DNA of 26,779 nucleotides, from positions 1 through 26,779 of the IMG/VR virus record IMGVR_UViG_3300010885_008855; one strand, given 5' to 3'. Position 1 is the first letter of the stretch. Each line of letters opens with the position of its first letter. Positions 1 through 8,133 of this stretch are shown here, in pieces. The position numbers and the translations under genes were made by a program. The DNA is from a virus. Below the pieces are notes generated by a model. That model did not search any database. It was not told the DNA's origin and worked only from the letters and a program-made list of their open reading frames with translations.

Positions 1-516
1 CACCCCATAAAGTGCATAAGAACTATACTGGTTCCAAGTACCACCAGTAAATGTTATTGAAGTAATTGCGCTAGTGCTTCTCCATAAACCGCTTTGTAAA
101 GCAAGTTCTCCACCACCATTTATATCAGCACCGCTTAAATTTCTAAAAGTTTTATACTTGTTTGTATTTGCATAATCTAAAATATCCATAACCATTACTC
201 CTGGCCCTGAACTATAAACTACACCCGCATACATAATAGTTGTATTTGCTCCAGCGTTTGCTGTTGCAGAAGAACCATCACCTTTTAAATAGTGAATTGT
301 ATAATTTGTTGCTGTATCACCATTAACTTGAGCAGTAACTCCAAAGTTGGAACTTGTTACGCCAAATGCTCTAACCTGCAAATGTGTATAAGTGCTAGGA
401 ATGAATGAAAACGTTATGCTAGATACTCCGCCAGCACCAACAGTTGTCGTGGCAATAGAGTAAAAACTATTTAACCGCCCACTCTTAGCAGAATCTATAA
501 TTCCCAGTATTGGCAT
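1..516 (-). CDS. Partial virion/tail-type protein (C-terminus beyond the left edge)
   Basis: The first 172 codons of a minus-strand gene are visible; the stop lies outside the window. The protein starts MPILGIIDSAKSGRL and is rich in Ser, Thr, Gly and Tyr with short beta-strand patterns such as STYTHLQVRAF and SAITSITFTGGTW. It has no signal peptide or membrane segment. The start ATG overlaps the TAA of the preceding gene as TAATG, so translation is probably coupled. Starts of the form MPILGI-SG followed by a beta-rich body are common in tail or fibre proteins of actinobacterial phages; I recognise the style, not a named family. Its place at the end of the fibre block supports a receptor-binding or tail-tip role (inference). 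Confidence 0.75.
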   Translation of the reverse strand, partial: MPILGIIDSAKSGRLNSFYSIATTTVGAGGVSSITFSFIPSTYTHLQVRAFGVTSSNFGVTAQVNGDTATNYTIHYLKGDGSSATANAGANTTIMYAGVVYSSGPGVMVMDILDYANTNKYKTFRNLSGADINGGGELALQSGLWRSTSAITSITFTGGTWNQYSSYALYGV

Positions 517-1418
517 TAGGCAACGTCACCAACAATAGTAAATGTATTTGTTCCTGTGCAAATAACAGTTGATGCTGAATACTGTGCGCGTAGTTTAGGA
601 GCAGCGACAGTAGCACCTGTTGATGTAATAGTTACGCCAGAACCAGCGGCAAAAGTAACTTGACCTGCCCCGATTTGCTGAACGTTAATTTGTTGCCCTG
701 TGGTAAATACGCTTGGTGGGACAGTAACGGTTATGGCTGAAGCATTAGATGCTGTTACCAAAGCGTTTACGTCACCCGTTGCAAGAGTATAGGTTGTACC
801 TGTTTGAGCATTGACAGAAAGGGTTGTTGATGTTGGTGTTACCCAAGCAATACCAGTTGCTGTTGATGAAAGGTATTGACCGGAAGAACCAGTAGATCCG
901 CTTGCAGCAATTGTGCCCGTAATGGTTGGGCTAGAAATTGTTGGACCTGAAATGGTTGGACTTGCAATCGTTGGGCCAGTTGCAAAGACTAATGAGCCAG
1001 TTCCTGTCTCATCACTGACTGCCGCTAAAAGGTTAGCTGAGGTTGGGTTAGCAAGGAAGGTTGCCGCTGATGCGGTGATTCCATGAACTGCACCTGTGGC
1101 AGCAATGTGGGCTTGAGCCTCTGTCATATCCTGAGCAGTGATGACGTGACGAACTGCGGCACCTACAGCGTGAGCAACTGCTGTTCCTACGTTGGTGTTA
1201 CCACCGGCGTTAGCACGTGTAATTGTAAGAGTTAACCCCGATACGTTAGTAACAGTTACAAGTTCCTCAAGGGAGTTGTTGTAATCCAGCGCCACCACAA
1301 AGGGAGTAGATGGAAATCCAGTAACAGAACCAACGGCAACTGTTGTAGATGATGACGATATACCACTGGTAATGGTTGTATCCTGCGCAACGGCGCTGTA
1401 ATAACGATTGACTGCCAT
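516..1418 (-). CDS. Putative tail fibre / tail protein with N-terminal beta module
   Basis: A 300-residue Ser/Thr/Ala/Val-rich protein with no membrane segment. Residues about 12-95 form a beta module (TTITSGISSSSTTVAV, then EELVTVTNV, TITRANAGG and HAVGAAVRHVI) that resembles a module in the next upstream gene. Residues about 140-170 contain a repeated PTISGPTISSPTITG pattern, typical of the shaft of phage fibre proteins. The C-terminal 100 residues look like a small beta domain (TYTLATGDVN, ITVTVPPSVF, GQQINVQQIGAG), a pattern I associate with phage tail-tip and fibre ends. A Shine-Dalgarno AAGGAAAA sits five bases before ATG. Structural role is likely; the precise position in the particle is inference. 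Confidence 0.75.
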   Translation of the reverse strand: MAVNRYYSAVAQDTTITSGISSSSTTVAVGSVTGFPSTPFVVALDYNNSLEELVTVTNVSGLTLTITRANAGGNTNVGTAVAHAVGAAVRHVITAQDMTEAQAHIAATGAVHGITASAATFLANPTSANLLAAVSDETGTGSLVFATGPTIASPTISGPTISSPTITGTIAASGSTGSSGQYLSSTATGIAWVTPTSTTLSVNAQTGTTYTLATGDVNALVTASNASAITVTVPPSVFTTGQQINVQQIGAGQVTFAAGSGVTITSTGATVAAPKLRAQYSASTVICTGTNTFTIVGDVA

Positions 1419-1427
1419 GGGTTTTCC

Positions 1428-2321
1428 TTAGCTTGTATAGTGTGTACGAGGTGGGTATTGCTCTTGCAAGCGACGTACTTCCACAAGGAGACGTTGCTGG
1501 TACATCTGTTGTAAAACTCTGCCAATGTTGGCTGCTGAGCCAACTGGGTCATTACCTTGCTGGGCATCTGCTTCCGCAGTAGCCGCTGGGACACGACCAA
1601 GATCTAGGTACATTGCTGTACGGTAGGCAGCACCAAGGATGATTACTTCACGGGCTGAATCAGATAATCCTGTTATGCCTGCAAAATCATCGGTATCATA
1701 AACTAAAGTAGTTGGCTTCTTTGTGTAGGTAACCATGACTGTACGACCAGGAACAATACCTTCACGGATTGATAAGGTCTTACCGCTGCCCCATGTAGTT
1801 GGGTTAGCCATGCGATCTACACGGTAGTGGCGAACTGGTAACCATTCCTTAGAAGGACCAATGGTTTGCCATGAACAGCCAAGAATATCTACTGCTTCCT
1901 GTGGAAGAACGTAAGTAGTTACCGCTGCTTGGAAAGAAAAGGTTGTATAAAAAGTACCAAAGAGATCAGGATAAACGCCATCAATAGCAAGGTTGATATT
2001 GCGGCGAATCACTGATCGTGGGAAAGATGGTGTGATGGTGACACGAGTACCAGCACTGTGGGTAACAGCAGTAGTATCACGAAACCCTCTTCCATAAGAA
2101 GGAACAGTTGCCGTGTTGGTAGTACGATCAAATGAGTCAACCCAAATGAGTTCGTCATCAATCTCTACAAGACCACGGGTAAGGACTGTGCCATCGGCCA
2201 CAACAAATGTTGTAGCCGTTGACGACAAGGCTGAGGTTAAGTAGGTAGCCTGATCTTGTCGGTTGGTGTAACCGGTAAGGGCTAACTGGGTCTCATTGAT
2301 AACATCAATAAATTGGGTCAC
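1428..2321 (-). CDS. Putative neck/connector or tail structural protein (GTG start)
   Basis: A 297-residue protein. Residues about 27-97 are a beta module (TYLTSALSSTATTFVV, VEIDDELIWVDSF, PSYGRGFRDTTAVTHSAG). Residues 100-125 are helical (FPRSVIRRNINLAIDGVYPD), followed by a beta region, and the C-terminal 60 residues are a long helix (AREVIILGAAYRTAMYL to QMYQQRLLVEVRRLQEQY). Long C-terminal helices and this overall size occur in head-tail connector proteins, but I do not recognise a named family. The start is GTG, read as MTQFIDV, overlapping the TGA of the upstream gene as GTGA; AAGGAT lies seven bases before it, which decides the start. It sits far from the capsid gene, so a tail-associated role is equally possible. 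Confidence 0.75.
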   Translation of the reverse strand: MTQFIDVINETQLALTGYTNRQDQATYLTSALSSTATTFVVADGTVLTRGLVEIDDELIWVDSFDRTTNTATVPSYGRGFRDTTAVTHSAGTRVTITPSFPRSVIRRNINLAIDGVYPDLFGTFYTTFSFQAAVTTYVLPQEAVDILGCSWQTIGPSKEWLPVRHYRVDRMANPTTWGSGKTLSIREGIVPGRTVMVTYTKKPTTLVYDTDDFAGITGLSDSAREVIILGAAYRTAMYLDLGRVPAATAEADAQQGNDPVGSAANIGRVLQQMYQQRLLVEVRRLQEQYPPRTHYTS

Positions 2322-2599
2322 GATACGATCCTTGCCGCTGCTTCAGCTTCGCCTAAACCAAAGGTTCCAGCCAAGGCGTTAAGGATGCCAGGTGTATCCA
2401 AGGTCATGTTCCTACCGCTATTGCGGTAAGCGTAGATTTGATTAAGGGCATCAATACCACGTGATGCTCTTTTACCAGCCACGTTGAAATACCATTTTGT
2501 AGCAGCACCATTAAAATCATATTGTGGTACGCCATTAACAATGGTGCCCGCCAAACGGTTTAAATGATAGACTGTGCTTAGACCATCTCCTGATGCCAT
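2318..2599 (-). CDS. Small unknown virion-module protein, 93 aa
   Basis: The 93-residue product has a Tyr/Asn-rich N-terminal half (STVYHLNRLAGTIVNG, KWYFNVAGKRASRG) and an Ala/Gly-rich helical end (GILNALAGTFGLGEAEAAARI). There are no Cys residues and no membrane segment. A strong AGGAAGGA sits about eight bases before ATG, and the gene overlaps the following gene by four bases (GTGA). It is probably a small virion or assembly component, judged only by position inside the structural operon. Family not recognised. Confidence 0.7.
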   Translation of the reverse strand: MASGDGLSTVYHLNRLAGTIVNGVPQYDFNGAATKWYFNVAGKRASRGIDALNQIYAYRNSGRNMTLDTPGILNALAGTFGLGEAEAAARIVS

Positions 2600-2624
2600 A
2601 TCAAATCCTTCCTAAAACTAGTAG

Positions 2625-2741
2625 TTACTTAGAGCCGCCAACGCCTTCATATTCACCGTAAGGTGTCTTTGTTGGCTTGCCGGTTAGCTTGTCATTCAAC
2701 TTGCCAATTGCTGTTGCATTGCAACCACATTCTGCGCACAT
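2625..2741 (-). CDS. 38-aa zinc-knuckle micro-protein
   Basis: A 38-residue ORF starting MCAECGCNATAIGKL and ending EYEGVGGSK. The CxxCxC cluster at residues 2-7 suggests metal binding, although only three Cys are present and no fourth ligand is obvious. The ATG follows the stop of the upstream 60-residue gene after a single base (TAACATG), and the upstream coding end (AAGAAGGGTAAA) supplies an AAGG-type ribosome site. Micro-proteins of this look (MCxxCGC, then GKxTKTPYG) are found in structural operons of actinobacterial phages as far as I recall. Function unknown. Confidence 0.6.
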   Translation of the reverse strand: MCAECGCNATAIGKLNDKLTGKPTKTPYGEYEGVGGSK

Positions 2742-2742
2742 G

Positions 2743-2925
2743 TTATTTACCCTTCTTTGCTGGAAGAACTTTCTTCAAGTTCGGATTTGCTTTCTTTGCT
2801 GCTGGGCTTGCCTTGCGAGTTGCAGATGCGAGGATTGCACCAGCACGTTCCATTGGAATCCCTTGCTTCTTGGCAATTCCTGCTTGTGCTTTCGCAAAGC
2901 CCATACCTTTTTTTGCTGCTGCCAT
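2743..2925 (-). CDS. Lys/Ala-rich basic micro-protein, 60 aa
   Basis: A 60-residue, strongly basic protein (MAAAKKGMGFAKAQAGIA at the start, KKANPNLKKVLPAKKGK at the end) with Lys-Lys-Ala and Ala-Lys-Lys steps like histone H1 tails. There is no acidic counterweight and no Cys. It starts directly after the stop of the neighbouring 59-residue gene (TAAATG) and is followed after one base by the 38-residue gene. A nucleic-acid or scaffold-binding role inside the particle is plausible from charge (inference). It could equally be a small decoration or internal peptide. Confidence 0.7.
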   Translation of the reverse strand: MAAAKKGMGFAKAQAGIAKKQGIPMERAGAILASATRKASPAAKKANPNLKKVLPAKKGK

Positions 2926-3105
2926 TTACTTACCCTTTTTAATCTTTGCTACGAGGGCTTTGTCCATCTTCATATCAACCTTAGCTGATGGCTTCTTCTT
3001 ATCCATTGCAGCATCGGCCTTCTTAAAGGCTGCCTTCTGCGCTGGCTTTAATCCTTTAGTAACTTTTTTATCTTGTGCCTTGTCGGCCTTTTCGCTGTAT
3101 GCCAT
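2926..3105 (-). CDS. Lys-rich basic micro-protein, 59 aa
   Basis: A 59-residue protein, MAYSEKADKAQDKKVT to VAKIKKGK, with about 17 Lys. It resembles its 60-residue neighbour in composition and in the KKGK ending, so the two may be diverged duplicates. The ATG overlaps the TAA of the zinc-ribbon gene as TAATG, and its own TAA abuts the next ATG. A GTAGGAGTAGCATA stretch before the start provides a GGAG ribosome site. Helical, no Cys. A DNA-binding or packaged internal peptide is possible from charge alone; no family recognised. Confidence 0.7.
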   Translation of the reverse strand: MAYSEKADKAQDKKVTKGLKPAQKAAFKKADAAMDKKKPSAKVDMKMDKALVAKIKKGK

Positions 3106-3548
3106 TATGCTACTCCTACTTCTTTCATTACCTTGGCGGTTTTCTTGGTTATCTTTTCTGCTGCTGGCATAGCGCCAGCATCAAAAGCTGTACCTAGTTT
3201 GTCGCTTGCTTCCTTTGCTTCAGCGATTGCCTTCATGGTTGTGCCAGCAGGTTGAATACCCTGTGATCTAGCATCACGATAAGCGCTTAATTCTGCATCC
3301 CATTTTTTCTGAGACATTGTGCGTCTGCCATTGGCATCGCCGGTATTTAATTCTAGTGTGAGAACCTTGCAGCCAAAGCAACCATCAATATAAGTATCAT
3401 GCTGATTATGATCCGATGGTGTCTCATCATAAACTGGTGCTTTGTCAAACGTTTCCCCACATTCAGTGCAACCATATTGAGTTGGGATAGAATCGTATTT
3501 ATCGTTTACGCCCCATTGGGTTACCTTGCTTATGTGCTTGTGAGTCAT
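3105..3548 (-). CDS. Zinc-ribbon protein with basic C-terminal tail
   Basis: A 147-residue protein. Two Cys pairs, CTEC (about residues 27-30) and CFGC (about 57-60), with intervening HNQHD, form a zinc ribbon or HNH-like fold; no complete HNH active site is visible. Residues 75-147 are helical and end in a Lys/Ala tail (EKITKKTAKVMKEV), like the next two basic micro-proteins. The start lies 50 bases inside the 3' end of the glycosyltransferase gene, with AGGAAAG eight bases before it. Such zinc-ribbon proteins are frequent in actinobacteriophage structural operons. Function unknown; nucleic-acid contact is a guess. Confidence 0.75.
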   Translation of the reverse strand: MTHKHISKVTQWGVNDKYDSIPTQYGCTECGETFDKAPVYDETPSDHNQHDTYIDGCFGCKVLTLELNTGDANGRRTMSQKKWDAELSAYRDARSQGIQPAGTTMKAIAEAKEASDKLGTAFDAGAMPAAEKITKKTAKVMKEVGVA

Positions 3549-4587
3549 TCTTCACTTTCCTAAAGAAGTCTAAGTTGCGCTGGATGCGCTCTGTTTCAGG
3601 ACCATTGCCTGCGACGGCAGCAACTGCAAAAGTTATCGCTTCATCAATTCGCCTGATATTGTAAGAGGCGATACTGGCAAGGTCGTATGCTTTCCAATCC
3701 CATATAGCGGATTCGTAGCAGTAGTGTGTTGAACGAGTACGTTCCAAAACGTTAATAGAAGCATCTAAACACCTTTGCCAATTAGCTTTGCGATAGGCAT
3801 CTATTGCCACACCGTACCAAGGCTCGCCTTGGATGGGAAGAATCTGTACACCTCTGTCATACCAAGCAGTTGAATCCTGCTTTAGGTTATGAGCAGCCTC
3901 ACCTGCCCATCGGCAGACAGCGGCTTGCTCAACATCCCAACCACCGCACTCAAGTTGTTTCTCCGCTGCGCGGATAACATCTTCCCAGCGTTGGTAGAAA
4001 TAATATTCTCTGCACATGTAAGTCCACATGCGAGCATCTGTTGGATTTTCTTTTACAGCCAGTTCTAACAGATCGTTGTATAAACCTCTTGATTTGCTAT
4101 CATCTGGTATATGCTTGATGACAGCATTGCGTATGTCACAGTCTGTGGTTTCACCTTGACCGTACCAAAGTTGAACCTCATGGCAAGGATATTTCCATCG
4201 CCATCCAAAGCGGGAATGTAATCTATCTCGTTCCCACTTCTGACCAGTATCCATACTGATCCACCCAAGTTTGGCGCCTTGCTTCCAACCCTTGCGAACT
4301 TTGTCAAAGAACTTAGGTTCAGGAACTTCATCCATATCTAAGATCACGCAAACTTCTGCATCGGCAGGAACTAAAGCAAGTGCCGCATTGCGGGCATCAT
4401 CAAATCTAAACGGTTGAAAGTTTCCTTGATGTACTGAAACACCAAGTTCACGCAACCTATCTTGTGAACCATCTGTAGATCCGGTGTCTAAAACTACCCT
4501 GTAGTCTGCACCCTTTGTAGCTTCTGCCCATCGGTCAATATGCCTAATCTCATTTTTGCAAATGCAGTAGACTGCTATCTTGGGCAT
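3499..4587 (-). CDS. GT-A family 2-type glycosyltransferase with TPR-like C-terminus
   Basis: A 362-residue protein. Residues 1-90 are a classical GT2 nucleotide-sugar-binding domain: start MPKIAVYCICKNE, then LDTGSTDGS (33-41), FDDARNAAL (62-70) and the metal-binding DMD at 84-86 (ILDMDEVPEP). Residues about 165-340 are a chain of short helices with Trp/Tyr/Ala spacing (WTYMCREYYFYQRWED, WYGVAIDAYRKANWQRC) that looks like TPR repeats. Expected activity is transfer of a sugar from an NDP-sugar to a protein or glycan; the acceptor is unknown. It sits beside fibre genes, which suggests a virion protein. It has no Shine-Dalgarno; a TGGTATAAT box ends five bases before ATG, so it is probably leaderless. 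Confidence 0.88.
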   Translation of the reverse strand: MPKIAVYCICKNEIRHIDRWAEATKGADYRVVLDTGSTDGSQDRLRELGVSVHQGNFQPFRFDDARNAALALVPADAEVCVILDMDEVPEPKFFDKVRKGWKQGAKLGWISMDTGQKWERDRLHSRFGWRWKYPCHEVQLWYGQGETTDCDIRNAVIKHIPDDSKSRGLYNDLLELAVKENPTDARMWTYMCREYYFYQRWEDVIRAAEKQLECGGWDVEQAAVCRWAGEAAHNLKQDSTAWYDRGVQILPIQGEPWYGVAIDAYRKANWQRCLDASINVLERTRSTHYCYESAIWDWKAYDLASIASYNIRRIDEAITFAVAAVAGNGPETERIQRNLDFFRKVKNDSQAHKQGNPMGRKR

Positions 4588-4592
4588 ACTAA

Positions 4593-4601
4593 ATTATACC
4601 A
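4593..4601 (-). promoter_or_regulatory. Extended -10 promoter for a leaderless glycosyltransferase mRNA
   Basis: On the minus strand the sequence is TGGTATAAT, a perfect extended -10 (TGnTATAAT), ending five bases before the ATG at 4587. No recognisable -35 lies 17 bases upstream. At normal -10 to start distance, transcription would begin at or next to the A of ATG, and no ribosome site is present. Leaderless genes with TAnnnT close to the start codon are common in actinobacteria (known); the assignment here is inference. Confidence 0.55.
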
Positions 4602-4603
4602 CA

Positions 4604-4750
4604 TTAGTCAACTTGAGTCTGTGTTACCAATTCATAAGCCTGTTGCTTGCACACATTGCACATTGGGTTGACGATTGGATCAGCCTCGCTGCGAGTTTCG
4701 CTATAAGCATTGTTACAACAAGGTGAGATGTAATCGTATTTATAGACCAT
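4604..4750 (-). CDS. 48-aa zinc-ribbon micro-protein
   Basis: A 48-residue protein, MVYKYDYISPCCNNAY to VTQTQVD. It has CC at residues 11-12 and CNVC at 31-34, together a likely four-Cys zinc site. AAGGAG lies six bases before the ATG. It sits between the second glycine-rich fibre gene and the glycosyltransferase, and its stop is separated from the next start only by the extended -10 box. Small zinc-ribbon proteins of this type recur through the window. Function unknown. Confidence 0.65.
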   Translation of the reverse strand: MVYKYDYISPCCNNAYSETRSEADPIVNPMCNVCKQQAYELVTQTQVD

Positions 4751-4759
4751 TAGCACTCC

Positions 4760-5599
4760 TTAGTAGTAAAGATAAACAACGCCAGCGCCACCGCTTCCAG
4801 CAGTACCTAGTGTGGAAGCACCGCCTCCACCACCACCGCCTGAGCCACCATTACCGCCATTGTTAGCAGAAGCATTAGCGCCAACAGATGTGTAACCTGC
4901 CCCGCCACCGCCACCGCCAAAAGTTATTCCTGTTCCTGATGTACCAGTACCACCTGCGTAAAAATCTCCAGTACCACCAGCACCGCCTGTGCCTGTACCT
5001 GCTGTTCCTGCTGCTCCGCCACCGCCTGTGATTAGACCACGACCACCAGCAACTGCAGTTACAGTTCCAGTAATTGTTGCTGAACCACCACCACCACCAG
5101 ATGAAACGCCAGCACCAGAAGTAGTAGTTCCACCACCGCCTGCATAACCAATAGCATTACCCGCAGCCGCAGTTGCGCCAGTATATGAAATAGTTGAGTT
5201 GATTGATGAAGCAGTAGCCACGCCACCTGCGCCGCCACCACCATTGCCAGCAGTCAAACCACCTGCCCCGCCACCAGCCATCACCATTCCGTAAATTGAT
5301 GAACCGCCATTAGCACCAGCACCTGATGTTGAAGTACCAGTACCACCAGCACCAACAGTTACTGAAGTTGAAACATAAGTCCAACCTTGTGAATAACCAC
5401 CTGCTCCACCACCACCACCGCCACCAGTTGTTTGTGATGAACCTGCACCACCGCCACCAATTACGATTGCGTAGATTCGGTTTGTACCAGCAGGGATACC
5501 AGTAACAGAGAATGTTCCAGCAGTAGAAAAAGTTTGACGAAGTTGTAGCCCATAAGGAGAATCGGTAAATGATGAGTTGTTATAGATAGATACTGTCAT
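4760..5599 (-). CDS. Glycine-rich tail fibre/adhesin, copy B
   Basis: A 279-residue protein. Residues 1-50 (SPYGLQLRQT, GIPAGTNRIYAIVIGGGG) form a non-repetitive head; the rest is glycine-rich, with GGGGGG blocks alternating with short variable Ser/Thr/Ala/Tyr stretches. It ends GSGGAGVVYLYY. This is the glycine-rich fibre-tip domain style; the S16-type adhesin (gp38) is known to pack such runs as polyglycine-II helices with the variable loops contacting the receptor. Receptor recognition at the tail tip is therefore the likely role (inference). It is a paralogue of the adjacent upstream gene. TAGGAG is six bases before ATG. Confidence 0.8.
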   Translation of the reverse strand: MTVSIYNNSSFTDSPYGLQLRQTFSTAGTFSVTGIPAGTNRIYAIVIGGGGAGSSQTTGGGGGGGAGGYSQGWTYVSTSVTVGAGGTGTSTSGAGANGGSSIYGMVMAGGGAGGLTAGNGGGGAGGVATASSINSTISYTGATAAAGNAIGYAGGGGTTTSGAGVSSGGGGGSATITGTVTAVAGGRGLITGGGGAAGTAGTGTGGAGGTGDFYAGGTGTSGTGITFGGGGGGAGYTSVGANASANNGGNGGSGGGGGGGASTLGTAGSGGAGVVYLYY

Positions 5600-5608
5600 T
5601 GTTAGCTC

Positions 5609-6511
5609 CTAGTAGTAAAGGTAAAGAATTCCTGCGCCGCCTGCGCCCTGTGTAGCACCTGCTCCACCACCACCACCACCAAGACCACCAGCACCACCAA
5701 CTGTTCCTGATGCAGCATTTCCATTACCAGCAATTCCTGCACCGCCGCCACCTGCACCACTGCTACCTGAACCATTAGTTGTTGCCGTACCACCAGTAGT
5801 TATTGCACCAGTTAAAATATTTATGCCATTACCACCAACACCGCCAATATTAGATGTTGTGGAGTTTAATGCTCTACCACCACCGCCACCCACTAAACCT
5901 GAACCACCTGCGCCTGCTGTATTTGTTCCACTTCCAGCACCATTAGAAAATCCACCACCACCGCCTGATATGCCGTCACCACCAGCGCCGCCAGCAACTC
6001 CATTAGTTGAAGTGCCACCACCAGAGCCTGCTCCAGAACCTGAACCTGATTTTGCTGGAGCAGTTCCAACAGTACCTCCTGGAATACCCCAGTAATTTGT
6101 TGAACCTGCGCTATTAGAACCACCGCCACCACCAAGAACTGTAGTGGTATAACCACCACCACCAGCAATAACATTGCCGTAGCGTGTGTAACCGCCTGTA
6201 GAGCCAGCAACAGGAGCGCCAACAACACAAGTTGAATTTGCTAAAGTCCAACCCCAAGCAACTCCACCTGCTCCACCGCCATAAGCAGCAGTTCCTCCAG
6301 CAGCACCACCTGCACCAACTGCGATGGCGTAAACAAATGTAATACCAGCAGGGATTGTCACTGAAGTATCGCCAGCATTTTTAGTCTGTTGAAGTTGCAA
6401 TCCATAAGGCGCAATAGATGAAGTAAATCCATTGGGCGTAAATGTGTTAGATGAAGGTTGCCACGAATTGACTTGTGAACCTGATTCGCCTCTGCGTATT
6501 GGGTTTGACAT
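5609..6511 (-). CDS. Glycine-rich tail fibre/adhesin, copy A
   Basis: A 300-residue paralogue of the gene just downstream. Shared blocks are APYGLQLQQT, TIPAGITFVYAIAVGAGG at residues about 33-68, GWTLANSTCVVGA and the terminal GAGGAGILYLYY. It carries an extra N-terminal 30 residues (MSNPIRRGESGSQVNSWQPS), perhaps the attachment segment. The body is Gly-rich with GGGG runs separated by variable Ser/Thr/Asn loops, as expected for a polyglycine-type receptor-binding tip. The ATG overlaps the stop of the 119-residue gene (TAATG). Sequence identity with the copy is concentrated at both ends, the middle being free to diverge. Confidence 0.8.
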   Translation of the reverse strand: MSNPIRRGESGSQVNSWQPSSNTFTPNGFTSSIAPYGLQLQQTKNAGDTSVTIPAGITFVYAIAVGAGGAAGGTAAYGGGAGGVAWGWTLANSTCVVGAPVAGSTGGYTRYGNVIAGGGGYTTTVLGGGGGSNSAGSTNYWGIPGGTVGTAPAKSGSGSGAGSGGGTSTNGVAGGAGGDGISGGGGGFSNGAGSGTNTAGAGGSGLVGGGGGRALNSTTSNIGGVGGNGINILTGAITTGGTATTNGSGSSGAGGGGAGIAGNGNAASGTVGGAGGLGGGGGGAGATQGAGGAGILYLYY

Positions 6512-6870
6512 TACGCCACCCTATTTACATACCCGCTTATATTGACAACGGATGCAGTACCAGCGTAAGCATAAACAGTATTAGCAGCCGAACCTGTGCC
6601 TGTAAGAACAAGTCCGGGAACGATCAAAGTTAGACCTGAGTTAGCAGGAATAGTTTGTTGAATTTGATTGACAGTAGCAGTTCCACCGTATTGAATAGTA
6701 AGAACAACAGCAGCAGTTGAGGTGTTTGTTGCGTATAGCCAAATTTCATCAAATGTTGTTGAAGATGTACCAGTAGCGTGAATGGTTGTGCCAGTAGAGG
6801 CAGTCTGAGCTACAGCGATTGGTACGCCAGTTGTTGCGCCTGATAATGCTACTTTGCTATATGTTGCCAT
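6511..6870 (-). CDS. Small beta-rich virion protein, 119 aa
   Basis: A 119-residue Thr/Ala/Val-rich protein (MATYSKVALSGATTGVPI, TTFDEIWLYATNTS, VVNISGYVNRVA) predicted by pattern to be an all-beta sandwich, with no Cys and no membrane segment. It lies between the collagen-like and glycine-rich fibre genes. AGGAAAA precedes the ATG. Likely a small fibre-attachment or trimerisation component; the fold suggestion comes from alternating hydrophobic residues only. Family recognised only as a frequent neighbour of phage fibre genes. Confidence 0.7.
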   Translation of the reverse strand: MATYSKVALSGATTGVPIAVAQTASTGTTIHATGTSSTTFDEIWLYATNTSTAAVVLTIQYGGTATVNQIQQTIPANSGLTLIVPGLVLTGTGSAANTVYAYAGTASVVNISGYVNRVA

Positions 6871-6880
6871 TTATTTTTTC

Positions 6881-7776
<896 letters not shown>

Positions 7777-7777
<1 letters not shown>

Positions 7778-8124
7778 TAGTATACCACCGCTGCAACTAC
7801 TGTAAAGTTACCAGTCAAGATTGCGTATGTAACGCTGGCGTTAGTGTCAGTAATGTTGAGCTGATACTGGTATGTGCCAGGGGCTAGAGCCGCTGTCTCA
7901 GAAGCAGAAAGATGAAGGTTGATTCGTCCATAGGCAGAGTCAATAGTAATCTTGCCATTGGCTGTAGAAAGTTCAACGATGATAGCCGTGTCGGTTGCAT
8001 AACGCACCTGCATATCAGCAGTGTAGTTACTTAAGTTAACTGCTATTCCACCGATTTTCCATACTGGCTTAAGGTCAAAAGTTGTGCCCTGAATGATGGA
8101 GATATTATATCTACCTGGATTCAT
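7777..8124 (-). CDS. Ig-like/BppU-like small virion protein, 115 aa
   Basis: The start [25 protein letters not shown] and later blocks ([45 protein letters not shown]) match a widespread phage pattern: a beta domain with QGxxF, then NLxGYxAxMQVR, then LSxxxTAxLxxGxYxYxL. In other phages this occurs in baseplate or fibre-attachment proteins of the BppU N-terminal type. It probably joins fibres to the tail (inference from family resemblance). AAGGGGG precedes the ATG, and its TAA overlaps the collagen-like gene start. Confidence 0.75.
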
Positions 8125-8133
8125 GCTGCCCCC

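Noticed and set aside
2663-3172. Plus-strand 169-codon hydrophobic frame
   Set aside because: Lies antisense to four well-supported minus-strand micro-genes with ribosome sites and stop-start coupling; Lys-rich antisense gives Phe/Leu-rich frames.
5823-6095. Plus-strand proline-rich frame
   Set aside because: Antisense image of the glycine-rich adhesin; CCACCA runs give Pro codons automatically.
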